Positions 35,363-44,542 of a stretch of 64,000 nucleotides of DNA are shown piece by piece (position 1 is the stretch's first letter; the number at the start of each line of letters is the position of its first letter). A program made the translations under genes and the position numbers. This DNA is from Flavobacterium muglaense (lineage in GTDB: Bacteria > Bacteroidota > Bacteroidia > Flavobacteriales > Flavobacteriaceae): assembly GCF_014305155.1 (NCBI RefSeq), contig NZ_JACRUK010000018.1, forward strand, positions 1 to 64,000, in the 5' to 3' direction. Below the pieces are notes generated by a model, which saw only the letters and a program-made list of their open reading frames with translations, was not told the origin of the DNA and searched no databases.

Positions 35363-35602
35363 ATGAAAACAATGACTTGTAAACAACTTGGTGGAGCTTG
35401 TGAAGCCCAATTTCACGCAAATACTTTTGAAGAAATGGCCGAACAAAGTAAAAACCATGCGTTAGAAATGATTCAAAAAGCAGATGATGCTCATGGCAAA
35501 GCAATGAGAGAAATGCAAGAATTAATGCATTTCCCACAAGGTATGAATGCTTGGTATGAAAATAAAAGAAAAACATTTGATTGCCTTCCATCTGATAATT
35601 AA
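35363..35602 (+). CDS. DUF1059-like small protein
   Basis: This 79-residue soluble protein opens MKTMTCKQLGGACEAQFHAN, followed by TFEEMAEQSKNHALEMI. The CKQLGG-CxxxFHANTFEEM pattern fits DUF1059, a family of small stress-associated proteins of unknown mechanism. Two cysteines (C6, C13) and a histidine could form a metal or redox site, but this is speculation. It has a structured leader and its own terminator, so it is probably regulated as a single-gene unit. Confidence 0.8.
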   Translation: MKTMTCKQLGGACEAQFHANTFEEMAEQSKNHALEMIQKADDAHGKAMREMQELMHFPQGMNAWYENKRKTFDCLPSDN

Positions 35603-35620
35603 CAAATCTATCCAAATAAA

Positions 35621-35653
35621 AACCCTTTCAAAAATCTATTTGAAAGGGTTTTC
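35621..35653. terminator. Bidirectional terminator between the DUF1059 gene and glmM
   Basis: AACCCTTTCAAA pairs perfectly with TTTGAAAGGGTT. T-rich sequence follows on both strands. Confidence 0.85.
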
Positions 35654-35676
35654 TATTCTAAAGGCAATTGGAAATT

Positions 35677-37077
35677 TTAGATTCCAGCTACTGCTTTAAT
35701 TTCGTCAATAATTCTCAAAGCTAGCGTATCCGCTTTCTCTTGTGAAGGTGCTTCGGTATAAATACGAATTATAGGTTCTGTATTTGATTTTCTCAAATGC
35801 ACCCATTCTGTAGCAAAATCAATTTTCACACCATCGATTGTAGTTATGTCTTCGTTTTTATATTTTTCGGTCATTGCAACAAGAATTGCATCAACATCAA
35901 TTTGTGGCGTTAATTCAATTTTGTTTTTACTCATATAATATTCAGGATACGATGCACGCAAAGCAGAAACTGACATTTTCTTGTTTGCTAAATGCGTTAA
36001 AAATAAAGCCACACCTACCAAACTATCACGTCCATAATGTGATTCTGGATATATGATTCCACCATTACCTTCACCACCTATAATGGCGTTATTTTTCTTC
36101 ATTAGATCAACTACATTCACTTCCCCAACTGCCGAAGCTTCGTAAGTTCCGTTATGTTTATTGGTTACATCACGTAATGCACGAGAAGAAGACATATTAG
36201 ACACCGTGTTTCCTGGAGTTTTACTCAAAACGTAATCGGCGCAAGCCACAAGTGTATACTCTTCACCAAACATTTCACCGTCTTCGCAAATAAATGCCAA
36301 ACGATCTACATCAGGATCAACGACTACTCCTAAATGAGCACCTTCTTTCACTACTAATTCTGATATATCTGTTAAATGCTCCTTTAAAGGTTCTGGATTA
36401 TGCGGAAAGTGACCATTTGGTTCACAGTATAATTTGATTACTTCAACCCCCATTTGCTCCAGCAATTTAGGAATAATAATTCCACCCGATGAGTTCACAC
36501 CATCAACAACCACTTTAAATTTGGCCGCTTTTACAGCTTCAACGTCAACCAAAGCTAAGTTCAAAACTTCGTCGATGTGAATATCCATATAAGCATCATT
36601 CTCTGTAACTTCACCTAAACTATCCACATCCGAAAAATCAAACGCTTCAGCTTCTGCAATGACAAGAATTTTTTCACCTTCAATTCCGTTTAAAAATTCC
36701 CCTTTTCCATTCAATAACTTCAAGGCATTCCATTGTTTTGGATTGTGAGAAGCGGTAAGAATAATACCACCATCAGCTTTTTCAAGAGGAACAGCAATCT
36801 CAACTGTTGGTGTAGTCGAAAGACCTAAATCAATAACATCAATTCCAAGACCTATCAAAGTATTCACTACTAAATTATGAATCATAGGACCAGAGATACG
36901 TGCATCACGACCTACAACTACTTTTAGTTTTTCCTTATCCGTTTTAGGTTGGCTGCTGTTTTTCAACCAAGTACCATAAGCCGAAGCAAATTTTACGGCA
37001 TCAACTGGCGTAAGGTTGTCCCCTACTTTGCCACCTATAGTTCCACGAATTCCAGATATTGATTTTATTAAAGTCAT
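35677..37077 (-). CDS. glmM: Phosphoglucosamine mutase (alpha-D-phosphohexomutase family)
   Basis: This enzyme converts glucosamine-6-phosphate to the 1-phosphate for UDP-GlcNAc and cell-wall synthesis. The 466-residue protein has SISGIRGTIGG at the N-terminus, the phosphoserine loop TASHNPKQWNALKLL near residue 103, the metal-binding DPDVDRLAF, the sugar-specificity loop GEGNGGIIYPESHYGRD, and the phosphate-binding RKSNTEPIIRIYTEA. Bacteroidota annotate this form as GlmM, although a phosphomannomutase/phosphoglucomutase activity cannot be ruled out. A -7 box precedes it. Confidence 0.87.
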   Translation of the reverse strand: MTLIKSISGIRGTIGGKVGDNLTPVDAVKFASAYGTWLKNSSQPKTDKEKLKVVVGRDARISGPMIHNLVVNTLIGLGIDVIDLGLSTTPTVEIAVPLEKADGGIILTASHNPKQWNALKLLNGKGEFLNGIEGEKILVIAEAEAFDFSDVDSLGEVTENDAYMDIHIDEVLNLALVDVEAVKAAKFKVVVDGVNSSGGIIIPKLLEQMGVEVIKLYCEPNGHFPHNPEPLKEHLTDISELVVKEGAHLGVVVDPDVDRLAFICEDGEMFGEEYTLVACADYVLSKTPGNTVSNMSSSRALRDVTNKHNGTYEASAVGEVNVVDLMKKNNAIIGGEGNGGIIYPESHYGRDSLVGVALFLTHLANKKMSVSALRASYPEYYMSKNKIELTPQIDVDAILVAMTEKYKNEDITTIDGVKIDFATEWVHLRKSNTEPIIRIYTEAPSQEKADTLALRIIDEIKAVAGI

Positions 37078-37118
37078 TCTTATTAATTTTAAAGTTTGAT
37101 TTATCTCGATAATTTCGA

Positions 37119-37126
37119 CAAATATA
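37119..37126 (-). promoter_or_regulatory. -7 box for glmM
   Basis: The minus strand reads TATATTTG, an exact TAnnTTTG match, 41 nt before the ATG at 37077. Confidence 0.5.
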
Positions 37127-37173
37127 ATAATTGAGCGTTTAAAAAAGTCATTTAGAATTCATAATTTAGGCGA

Positions 37174-37767
37174 ATGAACTTTTTAGCACACATTTATCTT
37201 TCAGGAGATAACGATCACATCAAAATAGGGAATTTTATGGCCGATGGAATTCGGGGGAAACATTTTGACCAGTACCCTACGGATATCCAAAAAGGAATTA
37301 TCCTTCATAGAGCTATTGACACCTTTACAGATGCGCATCCTATATTTAGACAAAGTACCAAAAAACTACACGCTAGATACCATCACTATGCAGGAGTAAT
37401 TGTAGATGTATTCTACGATCATTTTTTGGCTAAGAACTGGACGAAATATTCGAATGAAAATCTAGAAGAATACATTTTAGCTTTTTATCAATCACTTGAA
37501 GACAATCGTGGTCATTTAACCGATAGAACGATTCATTACTTGCCTTATATGATCAAACAAAATTGGTTATCAACTTATCAAACAGTATCAGGAATTCATA
37601 CCATATTGACGCAGATGGATAGCCTCACAAAATTCAAATCCAAAATGCAATTTGCAACGGAGGAACTGGAACAGTTTTACGATGAATTTGAAAATGAATT
37701 TACCACTTTTTTTGAAGATTTAAAGCAACATGTATTGGAACAATCGGAAATATTGGAATACTTATAA
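37174..37767 (+). CDS. ACP phosphodiesterase-like protein (DUF479/AcpH family)
   Basis: AcpH removes the phosphopantetheine arm from acyl carrier protein. This 197-residue protein shows the family features: MNFLAHIYLSG, GNFMADGIRGK, GIILHRAIDTFTDAHP and VDVFYDHFLAKNW. The conserved His and Asp residues (FLAH, RAIDTFTDAHP, DVFYDHF) resemble an HD-type metal site. The length matches E. coli AcpH (193 aa). It lies divergent from glmM and upstream of the transpeptidase pair. Activity on ACP is assumed from the family. Confidence 0.87.
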   Translation: MNFLAHIYLSGDNDHIKIGNFMADGIRGKHFDQYPTDIQKGIILHRAIDTFTDAHPIFRQSTKKLHARYHHYAGVIVDVFYDHFLAKNWTKYSNENLEEYILAFYQSLEDNRGHLTDRTIHYLPYMIKQNWLSTYQTVSGIHTILTQMDSLTKFKSKMQFATEELEQFYDEFENEFTTFFEDLKQHVLEQSEILEYL

Positions 37768-37843
37768 AGCAAAACTGATCCAATAGAATTTACTCTGTTT
37801 TGCCACTTTCGAACCAAAGCAGTTCACCATTTAAAAAGAAATT

Positions 37844-39529
37844 ATGAAGAAAATAATTCCGTTTCTATTCCTTATTCTAATTGGCTGCAAGACCAATGAA
37901 TCAGCAATTAACGCTACCGGCTTAGTTACGGACAAAGCAATGGTAGTTTCAGCACGTGAAGAAGCTTCAATCATAGGAGTTGAGATCATGAAAAAAGGCG
38001 GAAATGCATTTGACGCTATGGTAGCCACAGAGTTAGCTTTAGCCGTTTCTTACCCGCAAGCTGGTAACCTTGGAGGTGGTGGTTTTATGGTTTTTCGAAA
38101 AGCAAACGGAGAAACTGGCGCATTAGATTATAGAGAAAAAGCTCCACTGGCATCGACTAAGGATATGTTTCTAGACAATGGCGGGAATGTTATTGAAGGT
38201 AAAAGTACAGCTTCGGCATTTGCATCTGGGGTTCCAGCTACTGTTGCAGGTTTATTTGAAGTACATAAAAAATATGGTGTTTTACCAATTGCTACAATTC
38301 TAGCACCTGTAATCGCTTTAGCAAAAAAAGGAGTCGTTGTAACTGAACATCAAGCGGAAAGTTTATCAAAATACAGGGAAACTTTTATAAAAACAAATGG
38401 TCCCAGTAGTTTATTTTCGAAAGCATACAAAGTGGGAGACACTATAAAATATCCAGCACTAGCTGCAACTTTGCATCGTATTGCAACCAATGGTCGAGAC
38501 GAATTCTATAAAGGAGAAACAGCCCAGAAGTTAGTCCGTTTTTTGAATAACAAAGGAGGTAATATGGCTATACAAGACTTAAATACGTACGAAGCCAAAT
38601 GGCGTTCACCCATAACTTTTGAATACAAAGATTTAAAAATCACCTCTATGTCACCGCCCAGCAGCGGCGGTATTTGTTTGAATCAAATCATGAAAATGAT
38701 CGAACCATATAACATAGCAGAGATGGGCCACAATAGTGTAAAAGCGATCCAACTAATTACTGAAGCCGAACGAAGAGCATACGCTGACAGAAACTCTTTT
38801 CTAGGCGATCCAGATTTTGTAAAACTACCTGTAAAAGAATTACTTGATGCTACTTACATCCATCAAAGAATGAGTGATTTTTCATTTGATAAAGCATCTA
38901 AATCTTCTAGTATTTCAAAGGGAAATATTGCAGGATACGAAAGCAAGCAAACTACTCATTATTCTATTGTAGACGCCGATGGTAACGCCGTATCTGCCAC
39001 CACAACATTAAACGATAATTACGGTTCTAAAATCTATTGTGACGAATTAGGATTTTTTCTTAACAATCAAATGGACGACTTTAGTGCTAAGCCAGGCGTA
39101 CCTAACCTGTATGGCCTTACAGGTACAGAAGCCAATAGTATTGCACCTGGAAAAAGAATGTTGAGTTCGATGACACCCACTATAGTCGAAAAAAACGGTA
39201 AATTATTTATGGTGGTTGGAACACCTGGAGGTTCTACTATTATTACTTCGGTCTTACAAACCATTTTGAATGTTTACGAATACAATATGAGTATGCAGGA
39301 AGCTGTAAACGCAGCCCGCTTTCATCATCAATGGTTACCGGATGAAATCACTTTCGAACCTAAGTCTTTTGATAAAAAACTCCTAGAAAAACTGATCCTT
39401 AAAGGCTATAAAGTCAACGAAACCAACAAAGAGATCATTGGCGAAGTGGATGCTATTTTAATTTTGCCAGATGGAAAACTAGAAGGAGGCGCTGACAAAA
39501 GAGAAGATAATAAAGCTACAGGTTTCTAA
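37844..39529 (+). CDS. ggt: Gamma-glutamyltransferase, lipoprotein form, copy 1
   Basis: GGT hydrolyses or transfers the gamma-glutamyl group of glutathione. This 561-residue proenzyme is expected to self-cleave before the nucleophile Thr in [21 protein letters not shown], near residue 370. A lipoprotein signal (MKKIIPFLFLILIGC) suggests attachment to an envelope membrane. Other family segments are [40 protein letters not shown], and the oxyanion/substrate loop [15 protein letters not shown] and [14 protein letters not shown]. The next gene is a close paralogue 36 nt downstream. Confidence 0.94.
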   Translation: MKKIIPFLFLILIGCKTNESAINATGLVTDKAMVVSAREEASIIGVEIMKKGGNAFDAMVATELALAVSYPQAGNLGGGGFMVFRKANGETGALDYREKAPLASTKDMFLDNGGNVIEGKSTASAFASGVPATVAGLFEVHKKYGVLPIATILAPVIALAKKGVVVTEHQAESLSKYRETFIKTNGPSSLFSKAYKVGDTIKYPALAATLHRIATNGRDEFYKGETAQKLVRFLNNKGGNMAIQDLNTYEAKWRSPITFEYKDLKITSMSPPSSGGICLNQIMKMIEPYNIAEMGHNSVKAIQLITEAERRAYADRNSFLGDPDFVKLPVKELLDATYIHQRMSDFSFDKASKSSSISKGNIAGYESKQTTHYSIVDADGNAVSATTTLNDNYGSKIYCDELGFFLNNQMDDFSAKPGVPNLYGLTGTEANSIAPGKRMLSSMTPTIVEKNGKLFMVVGTPGGSTIITSVLQTILNVYEYNMSMQEAVNAARFHHQWLPDEITFEPKSFDKKLLEKLILKGYKVNETNKEIIGEVDAILILPDGKLEGGADKREDNKATGF

Positions 39530-39565
39530 AATTACAATTAAATCAATATTATAAATACCTCAGAA

Positions 39566-41251
39566 ATGAAAAAACTAATTCTACTGTTAATAGTCGCTTG
39601 TTGTGGATGCAAAGCCCAAACTAGTACTGTTCAACCTACAGGACTTATTGCCAATAAAGCGATGGTTGTATCAGCAAGAGCTGAAGCTTCAAAAATTGGA
39701 TCAGATATAATGAAAAAGGGGGGCAATGCTTTTGACGCGATGGTTGCTACTGAGTTAGCACTTGCTGTGGCTTATCCCTATGCAGGAAATATTGGTGGCG
39801 GTGGTTTTATGGTTTATCGCAAAGCCAATGGTGAAACAGGAACTTTGGATTATCGTGAAAAAGCTCCTTTAGCAGCCACAAAAGACATGTTTCTAGATAG
39901 TAACGGCAATGTAATCCCTGGCAAAAGCACCAAAACGCCTTTGGCAATTGGGATTCCCGGAACTATTGCAGGTGTATTTGCCGTGCATAAAAAACTAGGC
40001 TCTTTGCCAATGTCGGAAATTTTAAAACCCGTAATCGAATTAGCCGAAAGAGGGGTTATTGTAACCCATAAACAAGAGGAACGTTTAAACGATTACCGCG
40101 CCGAACTAATCAAAATTAACGGTGTAAATTCGGTTTTATCAAAGGTTTATAAAGAAAAGGATACGATTAAATATCCTACTTTAGCCAATACATTACGTAG
40201 AATTGCAAAAAACGGAAAAGATGAATTTTACAAAGGCGAAACAGCTTCAAAGCTAGTTGCTTATTTACAAAGTAAAGGTGGAATTATCACAATGGAAGAT
40301 TTGGCTAAATACGAAGCCAAATGGAGAAACCCAATCACCTTTAAATACAAAGATTTAAAAATTATTTCTATGGCTCCGCCAAGTAGTGGAGGAATTTGCT
40401 TAGCGCAAATAATGAAAATGATAGCTCCGTATGATTTGAAAAAAATGGGTCACAACTCGGCCGAAGGAATCCAAATTATTGTTGAAGCCGAAAGAAGAGC
40501 TTACGCTGACAGAAGTTATTTTTTAGGAGATCCTGATTTTGTAAAAATCCCGCTCAAAGCACTAATGGACGATAATTACCTAAAAGGAAGAATGAGTACT
40601 TTTAACATTGACAAAGCCACCTTATCCTCGGATGTTAAAGAGGGTGCGGTGACTTATAATGAAAGTATGGAAACTACCCACTACTCTATTGTAGATCAAT
40701 TTGGTAATTCAGTTTCGGCTACAACTACCTTAAATGCAGGTTTTGGATCAAAATATTATTGTGATGAATTGGGCTTTATGTTAAATAATGAAATGGATGA
40801 CTTTAGCGCAAAACCAGGTAGCCCCAATATGTTTGGGTTAGTAGGAAATGAAGCCAACAGTATTGCTCCAGGCAAACGCATGTTGAGTTCTATGACTCCA
40901 ACAATAGTCGAAAAAAACGGCAAATTATTCATGACAGTTGGATCGCCAGGTGGATCAACGATTATCACTTCAGTATTACAAACGATTTTAAATGTTTACG
41001 AATATGATTTAAGCATGCAAGAAGCAGTAAATGCCGCTCGTTTTCATCATCAATGGCTGCCTGACTTAATCACATTTGAACCTAATGCATTTGATGTTAA
41101 AACATTAGAAACCTTAAAAGTAAAAGGCTATTTGATTAATGAAAAAAATACACCAGTAATAGGAAAAGTAGACGCTGTGTTAGTACTACCAAATGGAAAA
41201 CTAGAAGGTGGTGCCGACTTTAGAGGCGATGATACCGCAATTGGATTTTAA
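39566..41251 (+). CDS. ggt: Gamma-glutamyltransferase, lipoprotein form, copy 2
   Basis: This second complete 561-residue GGT is collinear with the preceding copy over its whole length and clearly arose by tandem duplication, although many positions now differ. The lipoprotein signal is [15 protein letters not shown]. The autocleavage site is [21 protein letters not shown], and the conserved [20 protein letters not shown] and [14 protein letters not shown] are intact. Both copies therefore look functional. Divergence in the middle third (for example around residues 165-200) suggests they may have different peptide preferences. Confidence 0.94.
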   Translation: MKKLILLLIVACCGCKAQTSTVQPTGLIANKAMVVSARAEASKIGSDIMKKGGNAFDAMVATELALAVAYPYAGNIGGGGFMVYRKANGETGTLDYREKAPLAATKDMFLDSNGNVIPGKSTKTPLAIGIPGTIAGVFAVHKKLGSLPMSEILKPVIELAERGVIVTHKQEERLNDYRAELIKINGVNSVLSKVYKEKDTIKYPTLANTLRRIAKNGKDEFYKGETASKLVAYLQSKGGIITMEDLAKYEAKWRNPITFKYKDLKIISMAPPSSGGICLAQIMKMIAPYDLKKMGHNSAEGIQIIVEAERRAYADRSYFLGDPDFVKIPLKALMDDNYLKGRMSTFNIDKATLSSDVKEGAVTYNESMETTHYSIVDQFGNSVSATTTLNAGFGSKYYCDELGFMLNNEMDDFSAKPGSPNMFGLVGNEANSIAPGKRMLSSMTPTIVEKNGKLFMTVGSPGGSTIITSVLQTILNVYEYDLSMQEAVNAARFHHQWLPDLITFEPNAFDVKTLETLKVKGYLINEKNTPVIGKVDAVLVLPNGKLEGGADFRGDDTAIGF

Positions 41252-41358
41252 ATGAAATTACACATAAAAAGACTTGGTTTTAATTCCTGAATATGTAGCT
41301 CACCAGAAGACTTATTCAGTTTCTACCCTCTTCTAAATTAAAAACTGATTTAAACTAA

Positions 41359-41535
41359 CAGAAAAAATGTGTGGAACATCAAGATAGCATCCAATTCATG
41401 ATTAAAAAAGCTATTTTTTGGTCTTTAAGAGAATACGGTAAAACTAATGTTGCGGCAGTAATTGAATATGTTAGTCATTCAGACTTAAAAACATTGAGTA
41501 AAAAAGAAGCTTTGAAAAATTTAACTAATGCTTAA
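41359..41535 (+). pseudogene. Remnant of a DNA-alkylation-repair (AlkD-like) gene
   Basis: An open stretch of 58 codons ends at TAA. Its product includes VEHQDSIQFMIKKAIFWSLR, followed by EYGKTNVAAVIEYVSHSD and LKTLSKKEALKNL. This is the C-terminal HEAT-like helix pair of the AlkD/DNA-alkylation-repair family, which typically reads FIRKAIGWALREYxKTNP and then LSxLSKREALK. The preceding 200-plus residues of a normal AlkD are absent; a stop (TAA at 41356) lies just upstream. It is a decayed fragment. Translation from the internal ATG at 41398 is possible but unlikely to be useful. Confidence 0.7.
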
Positions 41536-41570
41536 AATAATAGTAATTTAGCGTTTTCAAATAAAAATAA

Positions 41571-43355
41571 ATGTTCAAAAAAATTAAATCTAAATTAGAA
41601 AGCATAATTGCGTGGTCACAATCTATACTGACAGAAAAGCAATTCATCTTCTTATCTAGTGTATTAGTTGGTATCACTTCAGCCTTTGCAGTAATTGTTT
41701 TAAAGACATTCGCCCACTGGGTTTTTTCATTTGCAACCTACATTAATGTAATTTTAAAATTGAGTTTTATTAATAGTATCTTGCCTGTTGCTGGTCTATT
41801 ATTAACTGTTTTTGTTGTCAAAAAAGTATTGGGAGGTTCTATTGAAAAAGGAACATCTCAAATTTTATACGGAGTAGCCAAGAAAGCTAGTATTATTCCC
41901 AAAAAGCAAATGTATGCACAGATCTTCACGAGTTCCTTAACTGTAGGTTTAGGAGGTTCGGCGGGACTTGAGAGTCCTATTGTGGTAACAGGTGCAGCAT
42001 TTGGATCTAATTATGCCCAAAAATATAAACTTAGTTACAAAGACAGAACCTTACTTATTGGTTGCGGAGTAGCAGCTGGAATTGCAGCTGCCTTTAACGC
42101 ACCTATCGCAGGAGTTTTATTTGCAATCGAATTTTTATTGGTAGACGTAAGTATATCTGCTTTTACGCCTATTATGATTGCCGCTGCCACTGGAGCCTTA
42201 GTATCCGAAATTGTATTAGATGAGACCATTTTATTGAATTTTAAACAACAACAAGTTTTTGATTATCACAAGATCCCTTTTTACATTCTCTTAGGTATTT
42301 TCACTGGTTTTGTTTCCATTTATTACACTCGAAATTTTCAAAGAACAGAACATTTTTTTCACAAACTAAAACTAAACCCGTACAAGAAAGCTTTGTTTGG
42401 CGCTTCTATATTGGCCGTTTTAATTTTTGTTTTTCCTACTTTATTTGGAGAAGGATATGAGAGTATAAAAGTATTATCCGAAAATGATCCCGGAAAATTA
42501 CTAGAAAATACCCTTTTTAGAAGTTTTAGAGACAACCCATGGATACTACTTGCTTTTGTAGGTTGTACTATGATGTTAAAAGTTTTTGCAACGGGAATAA
42601 CATTGGGATCAGGAGGAAATGGAGGAAACTTCGCGCCAGCACTATTTTTAGGATCCTATATTGGCTTTTTCTTTTCGAAATTTATAAATCTAACAGGACT
42701 GACGCGCTTGCCCGTGAGTAATTTTACACTTGTAGGAATGGCAGGGATCTTAAGCGGTTTGTTCCATGCTCCATTGACAGCCATTTTCTTGATAGCCGAG
42801 ATTACTGGTGGTTACAGTTTAATGCTTCCATTAATGATTGTGGCTTCGATCAGTTTTGCTATTTCTAAACGATTTGAAAAACACTCAATGGATGTAAAAA
42901 GTTTAGTACAAAAAGGGCATGCTTTTACAAGCAATAAAGATACTAATGTCCTGTCAACCCTAGAAACGACTTCCATTATTCAAACCGATTATTTGACTAT
43001 CTCCCCTGAAGAAAATTTAGAAAAACTAGTCGATTTAATATCACATTCGAACCAAGTAATTTTTGCGGTAGTAGATGAAGATAAACACTTACTCGGTATT
43101 GTACATTTTAATAATATTAGAGAAATAATATTTAATTCGTACCGAGTGAAATATACTTTAGTAAAAGACATCATGACCACTCCAGCCGAAGTAATTTACC
43201 CTTTTAATAGTATGGAAACTGTAATGAACAAATTTGAACGTTCAAAAATGGCTTTTTTACCCGTCATAAAAGACGAAAAATACCATGGTTTTATTTCTAA
43301 ATCTATAGCGCTAGAAGCGTATCGAACAAAATTAAAATCAATGACGATCGAGTAA
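41571..43355 (+). CDS. CLC-family chloride channel/transporter with CBS domains
   Basis: This 594-residue protein has a CLC membrane domain to about residue 440 and a C-terminal pair of CBS domains (from about 465: TDYLTISPEENLEKLVDLI and VKDIMTTPAEVIYPFNSMET). The anion-pore motifs are present in variant form: GLGGSAGLESPIVVTGAAFG with the gating-type Glu135, and GSGGNGGNFAPALFLGSYIG. The phrase GMAGILSGLFHAPLTAIFLI is also typical. CBS pairs usually sense adenine nucleotides. Whether it is a channel or a Cl-/H+ exchanger cannot be told. Confidence 0.92.
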   Translation: MFKKIKSKLESIIAWSQSILTEKQFIFLSSVLVGITSAFAVIVLKTFAHWVFSFATYINVILKLSFINSILPVAGLLLTVFVVKKVLGGSIEKGTSQILYGVAKKASIIPKKQMYAQIFTSSLTVGLGGSAGLESPIVVTGAAFGSNYAQKYKLSYKDRTLLIGCGVAAGIAAAFNAPIAGVLFAIEFLLVDVSISAFTPIMIAAATGALVSEIVLDETILLNFKQQQVFDYHKIPFYILLGIFTGFVSIYYTRNFQRTEHFFHKLKLNPYKKALFGASILAVLIFVFPTLFGEGYESIKVLSENDPGKLLENTLFRSFRDNPWILLAFVGCTMMLKVFATGITLGSGGNGGNFAPALFLGSYIGFFFSKFINLTGLTRLPVSNFTLVGMAGILSGLFHAPLTAIFLIAEITGGYSLMLPLMIVASISFAISKRFEKHSMDVKSLVQKGHAFTSNKDTNVLSTLETTSIIQTDYLTISPEENLEKLVDLISHSNQVIFAVVDEDKHLLGIVHFNNIREIIFNSYRVKYTLVKDIMTTPAEVIYPFNSMETVMNKFERSKMAFLPVIKDEKYHGFISKSIALEAYRTKLKSMTIE

Positions 43356-43381
43356 TCATCTTCGATATTATTTTTTATTAC

Positions 43382-43415
43382 TATCGGATAGGGTGTTTTA
43401 TTGAATGATCCGATA
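43382..43415. promoter_or_regulatory. Inverted repeat over the Fic promoter (operator candidate)
   Basis: TATCGGAT (43382-43389) is the exact inverse of ATCCGATA (43408-43415), with 18 nt between the arms. The pair brackets the TTG -33 element at 43401-43403. Confidence 0.5.
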
Positions 43416-43430
43416 TTTATACTATCTTTG
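43401..43430 (+). promoter_or_regulatory. Promoter of the Fic gene (leaderless geometry)
   Basis: TTG at 43401-43403, a 19-bp spacer and TATCTTTG at 43423-43430 fit the Bacteroidota promoter well. The ATG at 43436 is 5 nt beyond the -7 box, so the transcript probably begins at or within a few bases of the start codon. Confidence 0.65.
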
Positions 43431-43435
43431 TGGTT

Positions 43436-44389
43436 ATGTGGAAGATAGATGTAAATTATAGAGAAGAGTTTCAAACAACATTTGATCGATTGTACCAAAA
43501 AAAGCAAGAACTGCAAACCAGCAGACCTTTGCCCGCAATAGCTTTGAATAAAATTAAAGAAAGTTTATCAATAGAATGGACCTATAATTCTAATAGTATT
43601 GAAGGAAATACAATGAGTTTAAGAGAAACGCAAATGGTACTTCAAGAAGGAATAACGATCAAAGGTAAATCATTGCGAGAACATTTTGAAACGCACAATC
43701 ACGATAAAGCAATTGACTACCTATTCTCCATAATAAATGATGAATATGTCCTGCGTAGTATCGATATTTTATCTTTGCACGGATTGGTTTTACGTTCTAT
43801 TGAAGAGGATTTTGCAGGACGTTTACGTAACGGAGGAGTTCGTATTTCAGGAGCTAATTTTGTTCCACCAAATGCTACTAAAATTTCAATTTTATTAGAT
43901 GAGTTAATTGACTTTATCAATACCAATCCACTAAACCTTAATGATATCGAGCTTGCAACTGTTTTTCACCATAAACTCGTCTGGATTCACCCATTCTTTG
44001 ATGGAAATGGACGTACAGTAAGACTGGCTATGAATTTATTATTGATGCGTGCTGGTTTTCCGCCAGCGATTATCTTAAAAAATGACCGTAAAAAATACTA
44101 CGAAGCATTAAATCAAGCTAATGGTGGGAATTATCAAAAACTTACTTTGTTGATGTGTCAAGCAATTGAGCGTACATTAAATATATACTTAACTGCACTT
44201 CCAGGAAACGAGGCTGAATATATTGCTATTTCTAATTTAGTTCAAGAGCCAGATATGCCTTATGGGCAAGAATACATCAGCTTACTTGCTAGGCAAGGTA
44301 AAATTGATGCTTACAAAGAAGGCCGAAACTGGCTAACAACAAAAGAAGCCGTTGCAAACTATATGGCCAGTAGAAAAAGAAAACGCTAA
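43436..44389 (+). CDS. Fic-family protein (AMPylator) with N-terminal inhibitory motif
   Basis: Fic enzymes transfer AMP or other groups to protein hydroxyls. The 317-residue product has the active site HPFFDGNGRTVRL beginning at His185 and a flap region about residues 140-155 (GANFVPPNATKI). The autoinhibitory motif SNSIEGN lies at 52-58 in the N-terminal helices, making this a class II Fic with in-cis inhibition. The C-terminus (YISLLARQGKIDAYKEGRNW and LTTKEAVANYMASRKRKR) resembles an excisionase-type DNA-binding helix-turn-helix, which would suit autoregulation through the inverted repeat at the promoter. A GTG two codons upstream overlaps the -7 box and is rejected as start. Confidence 0.92.
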   Translation: MWKIDVNYREEFQTTFDRLYQKKQELQTSRPLPAIALNKIKESLSIEWTYNSNSIEGNTMSLRETQMVLQEGITIKGKSLREHFETHNHDKAIDYLFSIINDEYVLRSIDILSLHGLVLRSIEEDFAGRLRNGGVRISGANFVPPNATKISILLDELIDFINTNPLNLNDIELATVFHHKLVWIHPFFDGNGRTVRLAMNLLLMRAGFPPAIILKNDRKKYYEALNQANGGNYQKLTLLMCQAIERTLNIYLTALPGNEAEYIAISNLVQEPDMPYGQEYISLLARQGKIDAYKEGRNWLTTKEAVANYMASRKRKR

Positions 44390-44411
44390 TCAACTAATTA
44401 GCGTTTTTTTT
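44381..44411 (+). terminator. Intrinsic terminator overlapping the fic stop codon
   Basis: AAACGCTAAT pairs with ATTAGCGTTT and is followed by T residues. The stop codon lies inside the first arm. Confidence 0.85.
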
Positions 44412-44455
44412 ACGTAATAGCGTCTTTTTAATTCGGGAAGGTATAATTAAAATTG

Positions 44456-44463
44456 TATTTTTG
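44456..44463 (+). promoter_or_regulatory. -7 box for the LytTR regulator operon
   Basis: TATTTTTG matches TAnnTTTG. It lies 79 nt before the start codon. Confidence 0.4.
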
Positions 44464-44542
44464 TTAAATACTTAAAATACCATTTACAGTAAATTGATTG
44501 ACCCCATCATTCTATTTGCCATTTTTAGCCCCTATTTAACCT

